Origin: Polytrichum commune
Lineage: Eukaryota > Streptophyta > Polytrichopsida > Polytrichales > Polytrichaceae
Direction: 5' to 3'
Length of the DNA: 64,000 nucleotides
NCBI GenBank assembly: GCA_950295325.1
Contig: OX485804.1
Coordinates: 62,402,533 to 62,466,532 of the forward strand
Positions 33,901 to 45,600 of the stretch are shown here, in pieces; position 1 is the stretch's first letter; the number at the start of each line of letters is the position of its first letter. The notes under the pieces were generated by a model, which was not told the origin of the DNA, searched no databases, and saw only the letters and a program-made list of their open reading frames with translations. The translations under genes and the position numbers were made by a program.

Positions 33901-36900
33901 AGATGAAGAAACAAGAAGAGTGCAAGCTCCGGTTCACATGGGGTCCCAAGTCCCAGCTTTTGAGCCTCAAGACCCCGTTGAAATATGGTGTATTATCATT
34001 AAAGTCGGATCTTGATTATTTTATGAAAAATATTCACATGATTTCTCATAATATCACTTAGTTGATGAGCTATGTACAGCTGCCCTGACTTCAAATTCAG
34101 TCTAAAGCAGTGGGCTTCCAGCATCCAAAGTCTTCATTCTCGAATCTACTGCTAGGTTCATGAACACTACTCGTCAATTGAGTGATGTTGTGGTGTTGAG
34201 AGTTGGGTCTAGCTTTTTAGTGGACCTAACTCTCAACACAACTCCCAAGCCTCACCACCACAAAGAGCTATGATAAAATAATACAAATTTTTATTTTATT
34301 TTATTTTTCATCCTAGACAATGACTCTATGCCTACGACCTTCTGCCTTTTGATGGTTGCGGGTTGCTATGTAGGCATCCATGTCATATTTGGGACTTAGG
34401 ACTTGGGATCATGTGTGAACATGTAAGTCTCAGCTTCCATGCTCTTAGCAACTGAGATTGCAAAGATTGACCTCAAGTGACTTGGGATTTAGGACTTGGG
34501 ATCTCGTGCGAACTGGCCCTGATATCGTGTACCCTTGCTCCTTGGGGTCTTTTCTTTTGTGGCCCTTTCCCCACCCTCATCTTTTAATTCCCCTCGTTTT
34601 TGCATTCGTTGTTCTATAATATTAATAATAAGTTGGCACCACCCACATATTGTGGCGATGTGGGTGCATTGGTGATGAATTCATCATTTGATGTCCTCAC
34701 CGAACTTGCGTGGTGACGACGTTCAACCCATATTGTGTATTTGAAATTGATTTTTTAGTTGTGGTAAGATATTCAAGTGATTGAAAAAGAATGTTGCGTT
34801 TGATGACTTGATATTCGGATTTCTTTTCATGAATAGCTTGAAGTGAAAGTTTATACTTCAACACACGACTTTGTGCATGCTGAGGTTTGAGCTGAACCTT
34901 TTTAGAAGTTTAAATATTGAAGATATTAATGGGGCATAATGGGGTCTCGATTTCATGTATTTAAAAATAAATAATAAATCCCAATATGTGCGTGTATGCA
35001 TGCATGTTGTTGTAGAATTTTCTTCCTTCTAGATGTAGTTACTGAAAATATCCATTGCTTTCAAAAAGTCAATCATAACATCTCATGAATGGTTGTCTTC
35101 TATACCTTATGAGTGCTCTCATTTCGAGAGGCAACTTGACCATTTGCCCACTTCAAGACCATGTTAGCAAAGTATATCAAAACTCCCATCAAAACATTGA
35201 GTTCATTTATTTATGATGATTATTACAACAAGTACTTTTAGATACATTAGATGGTTTATATTCAATTATGCCTCACAACTTCTCCTTTGTAACAAACTTC
35301 AATGAACTATTACTTCTTACTTCTTTTCTTGGAAACATCGCTTCTTAGCACAACTTAGAAAATGCTTCACCCCCGAGTTTTTATTACTTAAGTAAATTTC
35401 AAAATCCCCCATGGCAAGAAATGTGTTAAATTTCACATGGGATTATCTTATAGCAACTAGACCCCCCCCCCCCCCATTGATTAGGGGATACCTCAAAGAA
35501 TCATAAAGTGGTAAGGATACCATTCTTACACTATATGACCCATGGTTGACATGGGATTTGTAGGTATACAGTTGTTTAGAGGTCATTCCTGAATAAATCC
35601 AATGATGTGTTGGTAAGCTTTAGGAATCTTCATTCAAATAGATTTGGCCTTTACATTGAGACAATGGTTATATCCTCAACCACAGAAGCAAGTGGCTATG
35701 GAATTAGAGGTTACATGTGGAAGGGATTTTTTTATTTTTTTATTTTTGGAGGGGGGGGGGAGATATGGGTGAAGTTGATTTCTTTAATTGTTAAAATTCC
35801 ATGAGATTGACACCTAGTAACTAGTATTCATGTAAGTATGGATTTTCGGAGAGTCTAGAAGTATGCACAAATTGTGTGATAACAAACAGAAAAATAGTGC
35901 GTATACACAACTACATGGTCATAATGCATTATATAAAACCAATAGAAATCACATATATTAATGCAACACAATAAAGTTGTGGGAAGAAGTCACAATATTG
36001 AGGGGATTTAGAGGATGATATCAAGCACCGATTTTGTTTGGAATAGGCTAGAATATTTTATTTACCTAAACACTAGTTTAATGTGACTTGTGGGAACCAC
36101 ATGCCACAAGGGTGTAATTGTCTGGGGGTATTATCCCAATGACAAACAATTAGATGCCGCTTTCAATTAGGTATTTTTTAATTGTGCATACTTTGTAGTA
36201 CGTACCATTCAATTACTTTGAAAGGTTCGGGTTAGTTATTTTCATGTACCATATGTTTATTATATATCAACAAGCGGCTTGTTGTAAGAGTGTTATGCCT
36301 TGTGATTATCCTCCACACGGGGCCAAATCTAGTTGGTTGTCCAATTGAGGCCAAACTTTGGCTCATTTCAAAAATTGTCTGAAAAGGCAAAGCCAAGAAT
36401 TCATTGCAATGCAGTTTAGCCTCAAAGCAATCTCATAAAGCCACAAATACAAGACACATATACACAAAATAGATATGCATTTGAGAACAACACAAATTGC
36501 ATTTATTGCCGAACCATAAACCAACACCATTTCTAGTCATAATGATCGAAATTCTACTTCATATTGAAGCCTTGTGCACATTTTTATATCATGGTATTCT
36601 AGAAAGAATATAAAAAACAATTCATTGATATTTATAATAACCTACACTATTTTGAACCTACGGTCACATATTGTGTGGGGCATGTTTTATTTTGAAGTTG
36701 CTTCAAAGTTGTTGATACCATCAATAAAAAAAATAAAACAAAAATTACTTATCTTTGATTGCACGTAGTTTCTAATTTTTGGAGAGTGTCAGACCTTAGT
36801 AAAAGTCTCTTATATTTACTTGGAGTTTGACATATAAATCCTTGGATGATATAAATATGCTTGTGTTGACTTACCCATAACAAATATCATGATTAGTTGA

Positions 36901-37342
36901 CAAGATGAAAATTTTAGTAATAAATGTCACACAATTACCTCACAAATGCTTAGAGTTTGACCACCCGGTCCTCGGATACATATTCATGCATGCAACCCAC
37001 ATGAAATATCGTACGGTGTACTTGACGAAGTAGAAATTTGCGTAATAAAAAGTTGAATGATGTTTATTTCAGTCGTAGAGAGTTGACTTATTTAAACCAT
37101 CACGTTCCTGCAGATTGTCGTTCAATACTAAGACAATAACTATTCTCACATAGTTCAAAGAAAATCAAGCTAGAGTTGGTGTTAAGCATACAAAATTCAC
37201 AAATGAGCCATTAGCATAAATCAAAGCAAGTAACTAACAACACAACCACTGCAAAGTAAACGCATAGGAATAGTTTCGTTTCTTCAAAATGCCAATGTGG
37301 GTACAAAGAAAGAGAATTCCAGTCTCCAAAGGATGCCGGAGT
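33901..37342. other. Intergenic DNA, no gene seen
   Basis: AT-rich spacer with a near-perfect hairpin at 34193-34239 and homopolymer tracts (C run at 35462-35475, G run near 35749-35760). Open frames of 64-65 codons look random. No transposase motif was seen. Confidence 0.5.
34193..34239. repeat. Short hairpin
   Basis: GTGTTGAGAGTTGGGTC at 34193-34209 faces GACCTAACTCTCAACAC at 34223-34239, pairing at 16 of 17 positions around a 13-nt loop. It could be the core of a foldback element or a small-RNA hairpin. The sequence alone does not decide. Confidence 0.6.
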
Positions 37343-38455
37343 GAATAGAGTGTATGTTCGTAGAACATCCTAGGCTACGTCTTAAGGCGATGGCGTTGGA
37401 TGTAAAACTACCTCACCCTTTGCAGGGAGTAGACACTCTGTGCCGAGCGTAATGTTAGTAGGAATTTTTAATGCATAGTTGTTGGATTTGTGTTTATGTC
37501 AAATTGCAAGTCAATCATATGATTAGTGTCTAGCCACCACATACATGAAGTATCTTGTGCCTTCATGAGAAACAAACTATTCGATACATCTTGGAAAGAA
37601 CACCATTATACACAACACACAATTGAAAATGAGCTAAGCAAGAAAGAATGAATGATTTTGTGATTAATGTTACTCTATAGGCACTTCATGATATTGCACA
37701 TTGCTAAACGATTAGGTGATTATTAAGTAGCCAAAACCTAGCTAACTATATCACAATACAACTGTGGTGTACAATGTGTGTTTAATATGAACAACAATAA
37801 TCTTTTGAGCTTATGCAAATAGTTGCCGTTATGTCACCCACCTACTAATGATTTATTTGGTTTGTGCCTTTGTAACCAAAAACATATTGTGATAAGCACT
37901 TAAAGTCAGAGGATGTAGATGCAAGTCCTACATTACATGATAATACTCTTTGGCTTTAAGGGTTTAGGTTTTGGGTTTTGGGTTTGGGACTAAACCCATG
38001 GTTTCATTTGCTTTAATATCGTGCACACATTCATGTGACAATTTGGGTTTTGGTCAATTGGAAAAGTTTACAGTTGTTGAATCACATATACGGGGAGCCG
38101 ATCACTAGTTATAGATGAACTGGTTGAGTTTGAAAAATAAATGATTGAAATTCAAGACCACGGAAATTATTGATCATCTTCGAGGAATCTAAAATATATA
38201 CTTTAAATCAACAAAGAAAAACTGAAAGATCACATCATGTAACCGGTTGGACTTGGAAACACTACATTTTTTACTAACTATGCCCAAAAATCTCCTTGGA
38301 CACTGCACAATATCCTCATTTGCATAGAAGTAAAAGAATTATAATCTCTAGGGGACTCAAGTCAAAGTTAAGAGAGTGTCTTCCGTGACCACGTCCTAAA
38401 AGGACAATGACATTAGATATAAATCTACTTCACTTTTTGGAGGGAGTAGACACTA
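37343..38455. repeat. Two direct copies of a short repeat
   Basis: 37343-37445 and 38370-38455 share a degenerate stretch running from GAGTGT/GAGTGTA through ACGTC-TAA and ATCTACTTCAC-like text to GGGAGTAGACACT. They are about 1 kb apart in the same orientation. They could be the remains of flanking repeats of one element or two fragments of a dispersed family. Confidence 0.5.
38115..38310 (+). repeat. Dispersed coding-derived repeat with NRLDL motif, copy A
   Basis: Aligns with the reverse complement of 58955-59140 and with 57800-57935. All three read NRLDLE/NQLDLD/NRLDLD, then P-K or P-E and a G-H-C or G-D-C-like ending when translated in the matching frame. The conserved peptide implies decay from a protein-coding element. 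The family is not recognised. Confidence 0.6.
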
Positions 38456-38712
38456 CATTAGTAATCAATAGCCACTACTAAAAACCAAGTAGCATGTGAT
38501 TTTGTCAGTTGGGTGTTGTCTAAGAGTACATGTGCCACGCAGTGAATTGAGGTTACAAATGGATTAACATAGTCTTTGAATTGTAGACTATGTTGTCACA
38601 CGATCCGTCTTTTTGCCAGTCATCGTTGCAACATGATCATAACTAGAACCAATGCACTTATCAATATCTAAGCTTTGTTTCATTCATGATTTGATTAGGA
38701 TTTCAAAGATCA

Positions 38713-39216
38713 CTTAAGCATCTTTCTTACCACCATCAATGTGCAAGGGACCTATAAATACACATTGGAGCATGCCTTCCTCTACAAACGTAATAAATAC
38801 CACCAAATGACCGGTCATTGATATGTCAATTGATTCATCAATCATGACATTATAGAACTTAAGGTCTTTAATCTAATTCGTCACCTTCTTTTGCATAATA
38901 GAGGAGCTCCCAAAAAATTAAAAATTGTAATGATACAAACTCACAACCATGAAAATAAACACTAACCAACAAAATAAACAATCTAGTAAACTTATTAGAT
39001 GGTATGAATTCCTTCCTTGTGCAATAAACAATTTGGAAAAGAATATTGTATTGCTTCATCGCAAATCCGATTTGCTTCAGCAGTATCTCTCTCCATTGCA
39101 CTTGCCACGTTGTTGAGCCTAGAGCAACCTCTTGTGCATCCCCAACTTTGCAGAATTTTGGAAAACATTGATACATGTGGATGTTGACGAACCCAATGGT
39201 GACAAACACTATGCAC
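38713..39216 (-). pseudogene. hAT/DUF4371-like transposase remnant
   Basis: On the minus strand, 38871-38713 translates to FYNVMIDESIDISMTGHL and then HIDGGKKDA. This is the DES-D-S-hL and later G-K-D-A pattern of the catalytic part of hAT-related (DUF4371/zinc-finger MYM-like) transposases. An open frame at 39216-38868 lies upstream on the same strand and ends in a stop just before this motif, so the reading frame is broken. I infer a dead transposase fragment. Whether it ever mobilised the hAT-like MITEs at 3.6-5.3 kb cannot be told. Confidence 0.5.
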
Positions 39217-41199
39217 CCACTTCTATCCTTTCAAACCTTACCAATTTTGTTCTTCCAATATCAACGTTGAATTTTATCCATGAAAATTGAGTGCACCATG
39301 AATATCTCCATTGACTCATAACAACTTGTAAAGGGATCAAGCCATGACAATTTGTGCAAGCAAATAAAGGTGTTCCATTAGTTGGAACGCTAGAATCATT
39401 GCTTTGGGAATTGCCATAAAGCATGATCAGTACGAGCCTTTGACTTAGGCCATCATTGTTCATCTGATCGAGAATCCAACGACAACCTTCCTACTAGTCA
39501 ACCCGTATTGCGCCACCATGTATATAACAGAGGCACATATTCTTGATTATATAGGGCACCATAATTTCAATTAGACCGCAACCAATAGTGCCATGACACA
39601 TGTCCTAGTTTTGAGTGATAAAGTGAGGAGGAATGAGCAATTATGACAAATTCTAGACATTGGTAATATGTTCGGACCAACTTTTGGCTTAGAAATTTGG
39701 CAATCCTCCTGATTTCTACACCCTGAACTCTATAATATCAACCCCCATAATGTCACTCACTCTCTAATATCCCGAAACCCTAGGGAACGGATGTTCGTAG
39801 TTCAAATCTCTATCCCTTATATCATGAATTTTGTCATTAATGCAAATCATTAAAGAATTCAACCCACACCCTCATATTGTGCCATGTGTCAATATGTGGA
39901 GTGTCTTCTTTTTCTTTTTTTTATTCTTCTTCTTCTTCATATGCCACTTGTTGAAATGTTGGTGCATGGATCTACCACATTGCCTGGGAAGGCCAAGTGG
40001 AATGAAGATCTAATATCTTAGTTGCCTCTCTATTGATCACAACTTCTCGGCATAGGAAGTTGAGTAGTGTATACATGCATTTTTTTTAATAATAATATGT
40101 CCTAATTATTCTTTAATTATATGTTGCAATGTGATGTGTCCAATGTAGTGCTCCTAATTAAGTGTTCTCTCACATTCACCACGACTTCCTCTCTAAGCAC
40201 CATCCCATTTTCAAAGCCTTCAATTTATGGTATTAAAAGAATTGCACGAAATGAATCTTGGGTTTTTGGTTGCATGTTTTGTATTGGATGTTGATGATAG
40301 AGTGAAATCATAAATAGATGAAGAAGTTTCAAAACCAGAGAAGTTTATAACAAGTTTGAATGTAGGCAATACACAAGATGGTAGGTCCATTGAGAAAACT
40401 TCATTTTGTGGATTATCTTGATATGGTTGATGAAAACATCATAGAAGTTGAGTTTTCAGTAGCTGAGATTGTTCACTTGGTACAAAGCAATGAGCACATG
40501 GCAATTGAAGGTCTTGTTGCAGGTAGTGATGAGCATTATGACCCAGATGAAGAGCCTAATACAACAACAAACAAGAATGACATGGAATGCAAGAGTATTC
40601 ACTTGGTGGATGCGCTTGTTAGTACTAAAAAAACATTGATTTTCATCATAAGCGAAGGTTTAGAAAGTTTTTCTTGTTTGGAGTTGTTGCAAGTGGAATA
40701 AATTTGTGATAAATTGTCCAGAATGTGCGTTGCTCATATAAATGCTACTAAGAAGTCTCACATTAAGAGTTTTATGCTGCATGGTTGATAGTGACCCATT
40801 TTTGCACATGTTATATATGTAGAAGTAATTTTTGTACATGTACTTATTCTCACCATTTTGTACATGTTATCATGAAATGATTTTCAAACATATCCTAAAA
40901 AGTTTGAAATTTGGATATGTGTGCAAGTTTGGGGAGATTATCCATGTCCCATGTATGAAATTGTCAATTACAACATTTTGTGTTATTCCATAATGTCACA
41001 TGCTACACTAATTCTATAATATCACACATCCATGTTCACACTACAAAACTCTGTAATATCATGTGCACTTGGTTGCCAGAGGTGTGATACTATGGAGTTT
41101 AGGTTGTATCTTTTTACATGGAAAAAAAAATTGCCCCCCTCATACTTCTCCAGATCTGGTGCAAAATTGTTTAAGTGATCGGTTATGGGTGGCTCTACT
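39217..41199. other. Spacer upstream of PTOX with repeat pieces
   Basis: Holds the partner fragments of the 1875-2180 repeat (39565-39680 and 41110-41205), a T-rich microsatellite near 39905-39940 and one short plus-strand ORF described separately. Nothing else was recognised. Confidence 0.45.
40378..40701 (+). CDS. Unrecognised 107-residue ORF, possibly a transposase tail
   Basis: An ATG-started frame of 107 residues, acidic in the middle (SDEHYDPDEEPN) and ending ESFSCLELLQVE. The acidic stretch followed by a short helical, Q/E-ending tail recalls the C-termini of pogo/CENP-B-like transposases, but the match is impressionistic. It stands alone between repeat fragments, with no splice structure. 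A repeat-derived remnant is more likely than a host gene. Confidence 0.25.
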   Translation: MVGPLRKLHFVDYLDMVDENIIEVEFSVAEIVHLVQSNEHMAIEGLVAGSDEHYDPDEEPNTTTNKNDMECKSIHLVDALVSTKKTLIFIISEGLESFSCLELLQVE

Positions 41200-42673
41200 C
41201 TAGATGGATTTGCCTCCAGCCGCAGTTGACGCGACCTTTCGTTGCCGCGGACGTGAGTCATCGGTATAAAGCGGCACCCTGGAAGGGAATCATAAGACGT
41301 AGATCTAGAATCGAACGGCGGAGAATTTATGACGCGCGGGAGCGGTTGCAGGCGGTGAAATATCTAAACGAATGAAATATCATCACCATACTCCCCCGCC
41401 CACAAGCTTTTCGGTCGCTGGGACCATCTCGCTTTTCTTTGTCGTTGCCAATTGATACAAGATCAGCTTCCATTTGAGCTCCTTCAATGACCTTTCCAAA
41501 TTTGGAGGCGTGGCGGAGCTATGGCTCTCATTCTCTTATATCGGTATGGACCTCTCAAGCATGCTGTGACCTAAGATTTCGAATCTTCAAAGCTCGATTC
41601 GGGGATGGAAATAGGGAATTCGTGTTTGGAAGGGAAAGTTTTGGAGTTTCTTCAACTGTTTCCGGCTTCTGACTTTGCTGAAGATTTATGTGCGGGATTT
41701 CGATATTACAGAGTTGTGATTTGTGCATCGTCTTCAGGAAGGTAATTAGAAGACTCGATGATTTACGAGCCCGCCCTGGTTTTTCGTGGCCACGTGCAGA
41801 AGGTATGGGGGATGCCTTTTAAAGCTAAGGGGATCCACGACGGCAGCCGTTCGAATACCCTTAAGTTTCGATCAAGTGTTAGGAGTTATTCTTCTTCCGG
41901 TCTCTTTGTCGACTTAGTAGGGCTCCTCCGCGGCCTTTGATTGAATGTATGTGTTGATTGTATTTATTCAGCAACTTTTTTCGGTTGCTAAGAGTCGTCG
42001 ACTTCCTTATCTTTCTTGGTCTTATCAATAGAGTTATTCTTTAACTCAATGGGACTTTTCGTTGGGACGTTGGTTGTTTTGCATACAAGATCAGTAATTC
42101 CTTTCGAGTTGTGGTGCATCCTTGGAGGTAGATTTGGAATGTGAATTAAGAGCAACCTATTTCGGTCCATTGAGAGCCAAACTCATTTGAGCACCTCTTG
42201 CCATACCAAAAGAGTTTGATCCTCACTGCACTGATATAAAATGTTCTTCGTTCAAACCTCCACACGACCTTAAGCACGCGCTGGAAACTTACCGAACATG
42301 GGAGGTGTTGTATGCAAAACAAGCAACTCCCGACCAAGAGTCATGTTGAGGTATAGGATAACTTTGCTATTCACCTTGGATCCTCGCATTCTCTTAAAAG
42401 ACACGTTATTCTTGGAAGCTGATTAGGTCTTTATACATTGTTCGCGAAGCTATCTATTCCAGCAGAGGAGTCTTCGGAATGGTCACTGTTTGCCTACTTT
42501 TCCTTTAATTTGAGCAAATTTTGAGGAAGATCTTTCGCCATTTTGTGATAAATAGAGACTAAGCCCACGCCTTTGTGTGCTTGCAGTGCCTGAAGGCAGC
42601 TGTGAAGGTGTCATCTGCCTATTTGATATTCGAAAAGGACTTGGGATAGCGGACATTGTAAAGAATATTGCAG
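41200..42673 (+). promoter_or_regulatory. PTOX promoter region, leader exon and probable 5'-UTR intron
   Basis: The first coding ATG (42675) is one base after an acceptor-like AATATTGCAG, so a leader exon must lie upstream. GC-richer DNA at 41215-41741 ends at TTCAGGAAG/GTAATT, a good donor, giving a likely leader intron at 41742-42673 of 932 bp. The intron contains the repeat shared with BCHC intron 28. The transcription start is not resolved. Confidence 0.5.
42031..42348 (-). repeat. Second copy of the BCHC-intron repeat, in the PTOX leader intron
   Basis: Aligns with 13841-14190 over its whole length. The related peptide is on the minus strand, split over two frames (42337-42146 and 42170-41988), so this copy carries at least one frameshift. 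Here the peptide strand is antisense to the host gene. Confidence 0.75.
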
Positions 42674-42674
42674 C

Positions 42675-45600
42675 ATGACAACGTGCTTGACAAGCGGATT
42701 GTGGAGGGCTGGAAGTCTGGTCCTTCCTCAAGGAGTCGCTCGACACCACTGGAGCAGGAGCAAGGAAGTTTCCGGAGAGTGTGTTGGAATTGGAATTGGC
42801 ATATCATTGCAGGTGTCGAGAAGTTTTCGCACCTTGCAGTGGGATTCTCAGCATTACTCTTCCCCACTTCCAAAATGGGGATCTCATCGGTATGCCGCTT
42901 TCTAAAGATGTAATTTTCTTAGTGCGTAAGACAAATATATGACAAATTTTGCCCGGTGACAGGCTTATCACGGAAGTGACAAGTAAGGGAAAGGGGACAC
43001 CCTTCCTTTCTGCACCACTCGAAATGTATAGCACATGTACATACGAGGGGGAGGGGTGGGTGCCGGTCCCTTACTCCAGCAATACACGGAATACATGTCC
43101 TCATGTGAATGTTATTAGGTCGTCTACGAACTAAGAAGATAGTATCCAGGGAATCCCTTCCCTGCGAGGGCCGTAGACTGTGGAAGCATTTTTCTTGTTC
43201 CTGGATGAATGTCCTACACCAATTTACGTGGCGTTTGTCAACGTGTCCATGACTGAAATGAAAAGAAAAGAAAGACGACTCCGATGTTGCCACCAGCGTG
43301 AATTATGGTGTTGATGCTTCATCTTCGGGTTGGTCCAAGTTTGTATGGAATCCAGAAACGGATCACCAGAATTAGAGGCCCCCAAAGATCACTGCCTTCT
43401 TTCAAAGGTGAACACCTTGATTAGGCTCGGACTGACCGTCTTGCATCTATCTCCTCCAAGAGCAAGCCCCTAGTTCCCACATGGTTGGTTGAAAATTGGG
43501 TGGACCATAGGTGGTAGGGTGCACCGGAAATGAAATCAAAATGCTAGGAAGGTCTAGTGCTAGTTAGGTCACCCATTTCAGCCTTAGGCGGCTCAAAATC
43601 TTGGACCTTCTGTGGGATCCAGGTTAAGGCCTTGGGTGGCCTTGGGTTTAAGCCACCCTTGTGCCCATGTTTTCATTTAATCATGAGCACAAGTCGGGAG
43701 CACATACTCCGTATTAACTTATTGTGATCACATTCAGAGTTAAATTCACACTGGATGGCAGAAAAGTGCAATGGAGGTGTTGTTTGGTTCTTAGTGAGCA
43801 TAATTCATGTCCACGTCCTGAGGTTTATGGTTTAGTAGGGTCAAAGCTGGTATGGCTCAATTCTGTCAACGTGGAAGTCAGGCAAGTAATAACGGAACAA
43901 CTTATATGGTGATTGGTCACTTTTCAGGCACATAAGAACAGCAAGAGCGGTTCTGGCGGAGGAAAGAGATACTGAGGAGCCCACTGCCAGCGGCACCCAT
44001 GTCCCTGAGCAAGGGCTGGAGAAGTGGGTTGTCAAAGCGGAGAAGGCTTTCAATGAGCTTGCCACTGTAGGTGCTCCTTATCTATAAGGATCTGGATGCG
44101 TTGGATGATTGTAAGCTTTCTAAAGATTGTTATGGTGAATATACCTGATGAATAATGGATGGTGTATATGGATATTGCAGGAGGCAGTGATTAAGGTGTT
44201 AGATGGATTTTATGCTAATCGTGATTATGCACGATTTTATGTCTTGGAAACGATTGCCAGAGTTCCTTACTTTGGTGAGTATTTCAAAACAGGTCACACC
44301 TCAAAGACCTGCTACAAGCTTTCCCCTAGTAGAAATTGTATTACTTCAGGTTTTCAAGCTCTTATTATGGCTTGGTCCACAACGAACTACATGTTGAGTG
44401 CTTTGTTTGAGGTGGTATGTATACATAAGAGGATGCCCATTTATTCAAGTTCTGGATCCAAGTATCATGCAGTTCTTCTAAAATCTGTGAGAAGTCTTGA
44501 GAATGTGGGTGAGTGCGATTACCCAGGACTGATTGGATGTGGTCTTTCTGAGATAATTTTGTTTTGTACCAATCTGTTCTCAGATATGCCTGGATCATGT
44601 AGGAATTTGTTAGCTTGTTACATTTTTGTGGAAGATTAACAAGGTTACCAGTTGGGATGTGTGGTCACTATTGCCATCTTGTATTTGCCATCTTTCCCAC
44701 AATTCAGCCATTCTTTGTGTTTCCTTGAAGATTTTGTGAAATTGATGCCCTTTATTATCTGGAATTATGCAGCTTTTGTGTCAGTTTTACACATGTACGA
44801 GAGCTTTGGATGGTGGAGGCGTGCAGATTACTTGCAAGTCCACTTTGCAGAGAGCTGGAATGAGTTGCATCACCTTCTTACGATGGAGGTTTGCATCTTT
44901 CCCTTTCTTTACAGTAATGGTGTGTACCAGGTCTTGAAAGAAGACTTAAGACTGGTTTCAAGATGTACAATGTATGAGGGGATAATACTTGAGAATTTAA
45001 AGGCGGTTGTGGTTTGGGTTCTAGGCTTTAGGTGGAGATGAACGTTGGGTGGATCGATTTCTGGCACAACATATTGCCGTCGGCTACTACTTCATGACAG
45101 TGGTCATGTATCTACTCAGTCCTCGAATGGCATGTATGCTCTCTATTCCTTTCAATGTAGATTTTCAATTGTATGCACTTTGTTTTTGTGTTGTACCATG
45201 TCACTTCAATCATACACTGTTGAGTATAATTCATCTCTGGAGAGAATGGGCATCAATAAAACTTGAAGCTTGATCAGGGTTCTGGTGGAACTGTAGTCAG
45301 TTATCTGTAAAATATATGGGGATCATAATCTGTGGATCAGTCTCCATGTCATCCTGAGCAGACTTTGAGCTCTTTTCTCACACCAAGATGTTCTCCATGT
45401 TCTGATGAATGTTGGAATTGGAACCTCGTCTTTGCAGATCATTTTTCGGAGTGTGTGGAGAAGCATGCCTTTCATACGTATGATGAATTTATCAAGTTAC
45501 ATGGAGGTGCTTTCAAGCTGTTGATTAATATTTTATTTCTCTGCAGCATTAGAGGGATTGTGAACTTTCTTGCATGAGTCCTGGTCTGGGACTTTGTTGC

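Noticed and set aside
41605-41741. Alternative first PTOX coding exon (ATG at 41605, donor after AGGAAG)
   Set aside because: It also joins exon 2 in phase, but its peptide is acidic and unlike a transit peptide. The 42675 exon is Ser/Arg/Thr-rich and ends SHR before HIRTARAV, closer to other PTOX proteins. I treat 41605-41741 as leader sequence.
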